Part shown: in pieces, positions 55,607 to 64,000 of the stretch
Layout of the letters: each line of letters opens with the position of its first letter
Numbering within the stretch: the stretch's first letter is position 1
NCBI GenBank assembly: GCA_963575645.1
Contig: OY754467.1
Coordinates: 9,548,001 to 9,612,000, forward strand
DNA from: Xanthostigma xanthostigma
Lineage: Eukaryota; Arthropoda; Insecta; Raphidioptera; Raphidiidae
Length of the DNA: 64,000 nucleotides
Direction: 5' to 3'
Notes under the pieces: model-generated
What the model saw: the letters and a program-made list of their open reading frames with translations, nothing else
The model's database searches: none
What the model was told of the DNA's origin: nothing
Position numbers and translations under genes: made by a program

Positions 55607-56475
55607 CCATTTCAACACCACAAGTGGGGAATAGTACTAATTTAGGTCAAAATTCACTTTTCAATACATTGGCAATATTTTTGACGTGATAACGTCTTAT
55701 AAATTGATGAATCACCAATATTATAAATTGATAAAACACCGGCTGCATGTTCGAAAAAGTGTAACGTAACGTTCCTAACGCGTAACGTCCGCCTGACCCT
55801 GTGCGTGCTTTTTGCTAATTTCTCGCTCAATTTAAATCAGATCGGTTTGAAACCAGTCTTAAACGAAAGAGGAGAACATTTTACATAGATTTCGTATAAC
55901 AGAATTTGCCTAAACAGTTTTTTTATACAAATTTATATAGAAAAATATTTTATACAAATTTATATAGAAAAATAGCTGTATAAATGCAATGTTGTGTAAT
56001 GCATGACGCGACGCGGTCGGTTGTCTTTGTTTGCCGTACATGGAAATTAGAAGCAAACGTATGTCTTGTCTTAACATGAAAACAGCTGCATTTCTAATGT
56101 TTAATTCAATTTTTTGACATTAGTATATTGTGAAATGCAAAGCCTGCTAAGTTAAGTATTGGAATAACTAATTATTATTAGAACATAATACTTTGTAAGT
56201 TGCAAACGTCACTTTTGACATTTCTTATCATTCCGACACCAAGGATAAGCGGATTGAAACCAAATTTTGGGAGGTTTAGGTTATGTATTACGGAATACGT
56301 TATCACGTAAAACTATCGTCCGTAAACCGACTTTACAGACAACCATTTTTTAGAAAAAGTCTGTTAGCTTGTGAACACGATACAGGTCAAACGGATGAGC
56401 AGATTGAAACCAAATTTTGGGGAGATGTTTGATATACAAATATGAAGAGCCCTATTGTTTTTTTTTTTCATTTTT
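55607..56475 (-). mobile_element. Family A element, copy 6, with B inserted
   Basis: The A halves are at 55607-55677 and 56350-56475 (AACACGATACAGGTCAAACG, ACCAAATTTTGGGGAGATGT). The left part is partly deleted. Confidence 0.6.
55681..56346 (-). mobile_element. Family B element, long copy, reversed
   Basis: TTGACGTGATAACGTCTTAT at the left and CCGACTTTACAGACAACC at the right. It also contains a GGATTGAAACCAAATTTTGG string from family A. Confidence 0.65.
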
Positions 56476-56479
56476 GTTA

Positions 56480-57125
56480 TCGTCTGTTTTGCAATTTTTT
56501 TCATATCTTTCTCCAAATAGATAAATTTAAGGGCTGGAAGGTATTTTAGAGGCAAACGACGATAATAGGAAATCTATTGCATTTAAACGCCGTAGAAACA
56601 GCAGCATTGTATCAAAAGATTTCACTTAAACTACTTGGCTTTGTAACCGTAAACGTATATATAATATTATGTACTACCCATGTTATGTGCCTACATTTAT
56701 TCTGTTTGCTATCTTTCCTATTCTGTTTGAATTGTTTTTAATTTTTGTTTATTTCCGTTTTATTTACACACACACACACACACACACCCCCACACACCCA
56801 CGCACACACACATCCATACATCAAAATATTGTGTACATGGTGTCTCAGACACGACTCTACAGGCCTGTGTCTCGATTGTTTTTAAATTCCAAAACGGGAT
56901 GAAATTCTTTACAAGATGACGGCAAACCAGATAATCTCTATAAATGACTGAAAGGACAACAGTTTAATCTTTGCAAAAACGTTTTTGGTTAGAATACGAC
57001 AACTCGATGTGCAAAATATCCATTAGAAATACACAATTATTATTTTATATAACATAATTATGTTATATAAAATAATAATTGTAACATTTTAGATTATAAA
57101 GTGTTATTAGCCGTGGCATGCGGAT
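56480..57125. other. No gene; AC-rich microsatellite
   Basis: A (CA)n-type tract at 56767-56815. A perfect short palindrome AATAATTATTTTATATAACATAAT near 57035-57078 was noted only as a hairpin. Confidence 0.45.
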
Positions 57126-57129
57126 TTTT

Positions 57130-57375
57130 TTTATACATTTTTTTTTTGCACAGTGAAAAGGGGAAGGCGTTTCGGGGGAGTACTTTAAAAAACAATTTAT
57201 TACGGGTCGTGTCGATGCGATGGCGTTTTTTTGCGCAATGAAAAGTGGTAGGCGTCTGGGGGAGTTCTTTAAAAATTAATTACGGGGTCGTGTCGATGCA
57301 ATGGCGTCTTTTTTGAGCAGTGAAAAGGGGACGGCGTTTGGGGGGAGTTCCTTAAAAAACAATTACGATGTGATG
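57130..57375 (+). repeat. Tandem repeat, ~83-bp unit
   Basis: Three units each carry AGTGAAAAGGGGAAGGCG, a G-run and GTCGTGTCGATGCGATGGCG. Starts at 57151, 57236 and 57318. Confidence 0.85.
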
Positions 57376-57503
57376 ACTTAAAAAAGGTCAAAATTCAGGC
57401 ACCTCGAGTTAAAGAAACTGAACCCAACGTTTTTAATACCAACAGAGCTAACGTCGTGGTTTAGCGTCATCTTGTAGAGAATTTTCTTCCATTTACGAGT
57501 GAC

Positions 57504-57997
57504 CTGTGCCGGATTAACCTATAAGCAAATTAAGCAATTGCTTAGGGCATCACGTCTCAGGGGGCACCAAGAAGCACAACTCAAAAATGAAAAGTACCTC
57601 ACTAAACCGTGTCAACATTTTTTTTTTTTTTTGTGTCATGTTCTCAAGAATTTTATCTATACTGGTATGTCTTTAGAAGTATAAAAGTTAAAAATAAATA
57701 ATAATTTATTTTTGAAAATGAAAACGAAAAACATTATTTCTTAAGGGTTCAACTTTTTTAATTTTAAAGTTTTGAAACTTTTCTCCATTAATTGTATAAA
57801 AATGCCTATGGTCCGATTTTATAGACAGCCAAATTTTCAAGGAGAGCATTGATTGTAAAATTCAAGTTTTTTCCTAAAAATCTATGCTTTTCAACTTTTT
57901 TCTATCAATTTGATTTTTTTTATAAACTGAACATATTAGAGATGGGGCCCATAAGCAAGAAATGTTTAGGGCATCAAGGAGTCTTAATACGGCACTG
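57504..57997. mobile_element. hAT-type element with 7/8 target duplication
   Basis: Ends CTGTGCCGGATTAA and (complement) CAGTGCCGTATTAA. Flanks are CGAGTGAC (57496-57503) and GGAGTGAC (57998-58005). TTAGGGCATCAC and GGGGGCACCAAG lie near the left end. An interior fragment is repeated at 45.93 kb. Confidence 0.82.
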
Positions 57998-58009
57998 GGA
58001 GTGACGAAG

Positions 58010-58930
58010 TTGTCTTGAATAATAATCGAGTACAGGTCTGGACAATCATATCTGGGACAGTCTGTAATTGTATACGGGGATGTGTTTGTGTTCCAAATGG
58101 ATTTTGAAATAAATTCGCTCTGAAAATATTTTACTGAAAGAACAGATGTATCTGAATTGAGAATTCATGACGCTGAAAAATATGATTATTAACTGTTCTC
58201 TTCGATTAATTTTTTTTTGTTTTCACAAAAAATATTGTGTGATAGCTTATAAACGATACGCGTCAGTAAGTACTATGGTTGCCTAATACAGTGATTCGCA
58301 GCCTTTTTGCTTCAAAATTTCAGAAAATTATTTAGTATCCTGGGATCCTAGTATAGAACACTAATCTCGGAAAAATTATGTGACAAAAAACCGAACGGAT
58401 ATACGTCATGCGCAAAATAACCAGTGCGCATGTCCACTATATCACTAATTTGTACATCCATCACACAAGCGCACACATTTTTTTTGTTCTGATTTTTTCT
58501 TTGCGTATTTTTCGTAAAATCTAAATAAAAAAAAACTTAAGATTGATCACAAAATTAAAACAACAAAATATAAAGAATCTGTGTGTTAATATTATGAAAT
58601 AATCGTTCTGTTAAAATAAATTCTAACGACACGATAAATGAAATCATAACCTACTTTAAAACAACTTTACCATTATAAACGCGTCTTACTAACACATTAT
58701 ACAGCCCATATCCTGGGGGGTAAAAGGCAAAACGTGTTTTACTTCACCTCTCACCCCTCACCCTTTCCCTCTACTTCCACGGCTTCTTATTTCTTCAACA
58801 CAATTCACTTCCACCAAGGACTGTTTCTATAAGACGCGACACTCGAACAAGAAAACGATCATACCGTCTTTCGTAGGACCTCGGTCATCTTCGAATCGGT
58901 TCGTAATCTGACGCATTTTCATTGGACGGG
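58010..58930. other. No gene; possible hAT end
   Basis: CAGTGATTCGCAGCC at 58290 is hAT-like, without a partner end. Confidence 0.3.
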
Positions 58931-58935
58931 AGTTA

Positions 58936-59105
58936 AGGCCGCTGCGCACAAGGCTAGAAACGACTGCATATTATTGTTCGTTTATGAATTTAACATAGCA
59001 AATTTGAGGTATTTACGCATTATTTATAATAAATATATTTAAAATAATTATGGGAGGAAGAAGTTTTACTTCAGTCGTGTGGTCTAAAGCTTACTCGCTT
59101 TTTTT
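58936..59105. mobile_element. Harbinger TIR fragment and family N end
   Basis: AAGGCCGCTGCGCACAAGGC at 58938 matches the Harbinger TIR. 58975-59105 matches the right end of family N (GAAGAAGTTTTACTTCAGTC). Confidence 0.5.
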
Positions 59106-59213
59106 ACACGCTTTATATTAGTTTCACTTGTAAGTTTGTATGTATGTTTGTAATCTCCACTACTGCAAGTGGTTTATATAGTGGTATAATATGCCAGCAC
59201 TGTAAGTACAATG

Positions 59214-59290
59214 GGTAGCCGTGCGGTCTAAAGCACGGGTCTTCGCTGACGTCAACTCTCGGCATCACGGGTCGTGGGTTCTAATCCCTA
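59214..59290 (+). repeat. tRNA-like head (Leu/Ser type)
   Basis: A-box-like TAGCCGTGCGG and B-box-like GGTTCTAATCC are separated as in tRNAs with a long variable arm. It joins directly to the 60-bp units of the following foldback, so it reads as a SINE-type head. Confidence 0.5.
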
Positions 59291-59645
59291 AATAAATATA
59301 GTTTAAAAAAAACTAAAAAACACGCTTTATATCAAACTAAAAAGTGAAAAATAAATATATTATATAGTTTAAAAAAAACTTAAAAACACGCTTTATATCG
59401 AACTAAAAAGTGAAAAATAAATATAGTTTAAAAAAACTAAAAAACACGCTTTATATCGAACTAAAAAGTAAAAAATAATGTTTTTAAAATAAGCTTAAAA
59501 AGCGTGGGGCGCTCGATGTACGAAAATGTGAAACAAAGCGCCCACGCTTTTTAAGCTTTTTTAAAAAAAAAATATTTTAGTTCGATATAAAGCGTGTTTT
59601 TTGTTTTTTTTTTTTAAACTATATTTATTTTTTTGTTCTATAGTC
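59291..59645. mobile_element. Foldback of ~60-bp units (family F), copy 1
   Basis: Three to four units of AACTAAAAAACACGCTTTAT type, then a central GC-rich hairpin GCGTGGGGCGCTCGATGT... and inverted units. The palindrome centre is near 59520. Confidence 0.7.
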
Positions 59646-59864
59646 TTTTAAGTCATAATATGTACAAAATTGGGTATTTTTCGATAATAAACTTTTATCG
59701 TATTTCATCATGCGGTGTCGCCTCTTACAGAACTAATCTACTCTTTGGCTCAACAACATACTCTCCGTTCAAAATGAGTTGGACAGATATTATATTTCAT
59801 AAAATGAAATGCCGTTTTCATTATGCTCTCTGATTTGAATAAAACACATATTTCGTTCGAATTT

Positions 59865-60160
59865 ATTCAACCATTATTTTCCTTCTTTATTGGTAATAAG
59901 ATGATTTTATAGAAACGGGATATATTTCTATACTTTTAGTTGAAATATGAATTTTTTTTCTGTAAAGAAAGTGATATTGTATTTAGCGAGCTATACATCA
60001 ATGTATAATTTTTACCAATTAGTTCCTGAACCGCTGAACCGTCCGTCGTGAAATTGGTTTAAAAAAAATCGGTAAATGTCTGAGAATGTCCATAGATACG
60101 TACCATTAAGAAAAAAAACCGGACTCGCGCACCGAGGGTTCCGTACAAACTTGTAAGTAT
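59865..60160 (-). mobile_element. RTE-type fragment, family S, reversed
   Basis: It matches 30.9-31.2 kb (TTACCAATAAAGAAG..., GCTCGCTAAATACAATATCA complement, GAACGGTTCAGCGG complement). Confidence 0.5.
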
Positions 60161-60655
60161 GTAAATAGTTCGTCCATCACATGAATCGAGTCTCGAAGAT
60201 TTTTACCACTTAACCGTTGGAAAACTGTATTTCCTATACATCGACAAACGTCTCGGTCAGTTTTCCAACTAATTGCAATGAATTCAGATGAACTACTAAT
60301 TCTGTATTGTACCTCGTGGGTATATCTGATAGCCTAGTTGTCGTACCGCGTTGTATGGGAGAGTTCTCATATTGTACTGTATAAACGCACTGGTGGCGGA
60401 CGCTTGTTTTGTATTAGAACTGTTACTGTGTACGTGCGTAGCATGTTGTTGCGGTTTATAACATTATTTTTTTTTTCTGATTTTTCCCTTGCGCTATAAG
60501 ACATTGCTTCTTGCCAAATCTCATGATTCTAGGTCAACGGGAAGTTTTGATTCCCAAGAGTCTTGACAGACAGACAGACGGACAACAAATTGATCCTATA
60601 AGCCATAAAGGTTTCTTTTTTTCAATTAGAAGTACGGTACCCTAAAAATAATTAA
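60120..60655 (+). mobile_element. RTE-type retroelement 3' region
   Basis: CACCGAGGGTTCCGTACAAA at the left. GACAGACAGACAGACGGACA, then ATTGATCCTATAAG and GTACGGTACCCTAAAAA, at the right. The second group is a common insect RTE 3' phrase. Confidence 0.6.
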
Positions 60656-60659
60656 AAAG

Positions 60660-61440
60660 TCGAGTCGTGTAGGATAGTCAGTTCGTATCTACTAAATTTT
60701 GTGTTGCGTACATCCATATAAATTCACATTCCTTGGACAAGCCAGACATGTGACGCTTACCTCTTTTTAATATACCTACACGATATCAGATGATCAGATC
60801 GAATTGTCAGATGATTTTTTTTAGGGATTTATCCTGACAATGTCAGTCTCTTGATTAAATTTTTAAAAGAAACTTATTTTGGTAGGTTTATCTGATTTTA
60901 TTTATATATTTTTATTTTACTTTTCTTATTTTGTATTTTATTTATTTAGCATACTTATCTATCTAACTACATGTTTGTCGTTGTTTTCATTTTGATTGCC
61001 CGGGCCTTATATGTTTCCCACGCCTTTATCTGTCCAAGTCTGGTTTACTCCTCAAAAATCACCAATACATAATCGATTTTGAGATCGCTGAGATATTTAT
61101 GGAATTAACGTTTACACTGTTTATAATTTTACGTTCCAAATAGCGTTAAACATGTATTTTTCCACACGTAAAACGGTTTGTAATCAACACCGTAAGTGCA
61201 TAGAAAACAATAGTAGGGAGTGCAACGGTTATAAAACAATGCATTTCTTTATGAGTGGGGGTTAGGAAGTATCTAGAGAACGTGATCCGCCCTTTCTGTA
61301 TCACCTCTTTTCACGGCGACAGAATCCTCTACACGTATTTCTTACACCGTTTTCAAGCTTTCTTATAACCCAAGCTTCGCGCTCTAACAGTATGGTGGAG
61401 TACAGTCGAACCTCGTTTCGCGACAGAAACCTCTACATTT
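60660..61440. other. No recognised feature
   Basis: Nothing found. Confidence 0.4.
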
Positions 61441-61445
61441 AATTT

Positions 61446-62225
61446 TTAGAGGGCGTTCACAAATTACGTGAGGCGTTTAAGGAGGGAGGGGGTCGGCCCG
61501 AACCTTGCCCAATCTCACTTGGGGGAGAGGGGTGTCTCGGCAAATATCACGTAATTTTTTTTTGCAAGAAACACTCTAAAATTGCTAGAAAACTGGGTTA
61601 AATTAAGTAATAGTATATTGTGCGACTAGTGAGAGAAGGAGAAGATTCAATGAGCGTGAAATTTGCCGCACGAGCGTAGCAAGTGCGGTAACACGCGAGT
61701 GGAATATTCTCCTTCGATCAATGGTCGCACATAATACTTTATGCAACTAGCACGAATAATAATATGTAATCGGGACCCTGATAAAAGAGGGAGAAATAAT
61801 AAATCCCTTCATTGATTGACGTATACCCACCGCCCTCGATGCACACAAGATGGTCCTGACTTTCGCTGAATTGCGATGCTGTTTTCATATATACAAATCG
61901 CTACCGCGTTCCTATTGGTCCAGAAACTGTGCAGTAATATATTACCGTACAGTTTCGGCTCATTATTCGCACTCTACGCGTCAATATGAAGTAATTTATT
62001 ATTTCTCCCGTATTTAGCAGGGCCCCGAAATTATATTACGCGTGTTGAATAAACAATATTTCTCCACTAAAATATGGCTAAACCATAGGCAATAATATTT
62101 ATCGCTGTTAATAATATGTTTAACTATATAATTATTTGAAAAATCTCACATGAGAAGGCGGGTTGAGCAAAATCTCACGGCATCTCACCAAGGGAGGAGA
62201 GGGGGGGGTCGAAAAATATATATGA
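61446..62225. mobile_element. Repeat with GCGTTCACAAATTACGTGA end, split by family G
   Basis: 61446-61600 and 62135-62225 are the outer parts (AATCTCACTTGGGGGAG and CTCACCAAGGGAGGAGAGG tracts). Family G, reversed, lies between. Confidence 0.4.
61605..62075 (-). mobile_element. Family G element, copy 2
   Basis: Reverse of 51.18-51.69 kb. It has one ACTGTGCAGTAATATATTAC part where the other copy has two. Confidence 0.55.
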
Positions 62226-62229
62226 GGTG

Positions 62230-63025
62230 GCATACGACCACGGCTATTTTTTTGTTTCATACTTTTTATAAGTGCGTGATTTTTTCAGTAATCGGATTTT
62301 AGTTTTTTTTCCCCATTTGTGTATCTGATAGACGTAGTTGCGCTAAACGGGGTCCCACTGTATGTGTGTTTGACGTCAACTAAGATGCCATTTGAGAGGT
62401 GTAGTTATAAGGTAAGTTTTCAACGCAAACTCGAAGCTGGAAGTGGAAGAGTTGTAAAGAAAACTTTTTTTTTTACAATCTCACTTAGCACCTAAGTAGA
62501 CAGGTATAATACAAAGTATTTGATGATCGTTCTAGCACCACCGTTATGTAACTACTGTTCAGAAAGGAGCACTGTTTTCTTTTAACTTGACGAAAGAGAA
62601 TTTTATTTGTACTTTAATATGCCGTCACTTTAAAAACAACATTTTTCTTTTAAACGTAAGTGCTTTTCTTGAATATAGGTAAATATTTTTCTTTGAATAC
62701 CTGCTATTGAATAATCATAATTATTTTTTTTACAACTTTTTCAGAATAGTCGAGCTTGTAGCGATGTCATTGACAAGCTCGGCTATTCTTTTCGATGGCT
62801 CATCTATTACAAGCCCCCGGTTCTTGGGTTGTGTCACGAAAAAAACATTGAAATGCTGCTTAACCCAAATAAACCTCGTTGTTGGTGCCCTTAAAAATAA
62901 TAGGGCGAGTGGGTGGAGCAAAGCTCTTTCCGAACGTCATGATCGAAAATTTTAAAACTTACACGTGGTTCGTTATTATGGTTTGTCGCGGTTATGTTTG
63001 TTGCATTGCAAACACGATACTTGTC
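62230..63025. other. No firm gene; one exon candidate
   Basis: See the finding at 62723-62894. Otherwise AT-rich sequence. Confidence 0.3.
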
Positions 63026-63027
63026 AA

Positions 63028-63420
63028 TATTTAAATAAATATAGTTTTAAAAAAAACTAGAAACACGCTTTATATCGAACTAAAAAATAAAAAATATTTT
63101 TTTTAAAATAAGCTTAAAACAATAATGAATAAAAAATACTAGTATTATTGTGAAAAAACGTGGGGCGCTTTGTTCCACATTTTCGTACATCGAGCGCCCC
63201 ACGCTTTTTTCACAATAATACTAGTATTTTTAATTCATTATTGTTTTAAACTTATTTTAAAAAAAATATTTTTTACTTTTTAGTTCGATATAAAGCGTGT
63301 TTTTTAGTTTTTTTTTAAACTATATTTATTTTTCACTTTTAAGTTTGACATAAAGCGTGTTTTTTAGTTTTTTTTAAACTACATTTATATTCCACTTTTT
63401 AGTTCGATTTATTGTCAAAA
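63028..63420. mobile_element. Foldback of ~60-bp units (family F), copy 2
   Basis: Palindrome centred near 63180 with central CGTGGGGCGCTTTGTTCC / complement. Two inverted units are at the right (AGTTCGATATAAAGCGTG). Confidence 0.7.
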
Positions 63421-63424
63421 ATTT

Positions 63425-64000
63425 GCCGAAAAAAAATGATTTTTTAATAAATCATTAGATTAATATAAATAAATTTTCTTTGTTATTAATAATCAACGTT
63501 TGTTGATCTTTCTTTAAAATATTCTGTTAAAAAAATTGACGTTACCAAATCGCGGGTCAGTCACATCCATAGAGTAACAAGAGTACGCTAGTTCGTATGC
63601 TTGTCATACGTGAAAGTGTCCTCAGTTGAGAGAGAGAACGCTCCAGAAATCCCATAAAACCAGATATTTGTTTACTCAAATCAGCATTGTTTTGTATCAT
63701 TAGTTACCATGGAGATATGGAACTGTTCTCTGTCTGAATTGCAGACACTTTCACTGCTCACTCGCGTACTCTATAGTCTAATATCTCTATGGTCACATCA
63801 CATTTAATTTTTTTCGAAAATGAAAAAAAGTGACGCATAAATTAATAAGTATTTGAATTAAATGTCGCCTACTAGATTCCATGGCTACAACCAGCTATAA
63901 TGCTTTTATCAAAATTGAATTTAAAGCGAAATAAATCGCGGGTACAGGCTAATTATGTTACAAATAATCTGAACAAATTAACGGAAATGTATTTAAGTAA
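63425..64000. other. No recognised feature
   Basis: An inverted pair (GAGTAACAAGAGTACGC / complement type, and ACTTTCACTGCTCACTCGCG) lies around 63565-63790, in a weak palindrome. No gene. Confidence 0.4.

Noticed and set aside
57130-57375. CRISPR-like spaced repeats
   Set aside because: The ~83-bp units are fully repeated end to end without variable spacers.

Overview
The window looks like intergenic or intronic DNA from an arthropod nuclear genome, most likely an insect. It is AT-rich and packed with transposable elements. I found no ordinary multi-exon host gene I can name. The evidence for an arthropod is the mix of a CR1-type non-LTR retrotransposon, RTE-type 3' ends, a tRNA-Lys-like segment of insect type, hAT, Harbinger, Ginger-like and Ty3-type elements, and many foldback elements. 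I cannot name the species.

Layout. 0-7 kb: a TTAA-flanked foldback, RTE-type fragments (one with two identical GC-rich hairpins), a Harbinger-type MITE with TAA target duplications, and the first copies of families 'B' and 'helentron-like'. 7-11 kb: the only long coding unit, a minus-strand CR1-like retrotransposon with a PHD-finger ORF1 and an uninterrupted endonuclease/reverse-transcriptase ORF2. 11-19 kb: family A elements with B inserted, a Ginger-like element, a Penelope-like palindrome, a hAT MITE and a foldback inside an older repeat. 19-30 kb: more A, a 46-bp minisatellite in a helentron-like element, RTE-type elements, a tRNA-Lys-like insert and a broken LTR. 30-39 kb: a 1-kb palindrome, a hAT MITE inside a Penelope-like palindrome, a hAT inside a mariner-like MITE, and a solo LTR. 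40-50 kb: further palindromes, a miniature Ty3-type element that keeps LTRs, PBS and PPT, a second Ginger-like copy, a hAT MITE and a second solo LTR that ends in an inverted duplication. 50-64 kb: mariner-like and Harbinger elements (one with a transposase fragment), two hAT MITEs, an RTE-type end, and two foldbacks built from ~60-bp units, one headed by a tRNA-like sequence.

How the parts relate. Most elements here are non-autonomous and would need proteins from elsewhere in the genome. The CR1-like element is the only one whose reading frames look nearly usable. Target-site duplications give exact ends for many insertions, and the nesting gives relative ages: B in A, hAT in the Penelope-like palindrome, hAT in the mariner-like MITE, and the LTR element on the end of the Ginger-like element.

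The most unusual signal is a recurring cassette, CTGAAGA - hairpin - GAAA, found in at least four unrelated-looking palindromic or Penelope-like repeats. It resembles the core of a hammerhead ribozyme, and in one family the flanking stem I is also conserved. The Ginger-like pair with a shared degenerate peptide and the miniature LTR element are the next most interesting.
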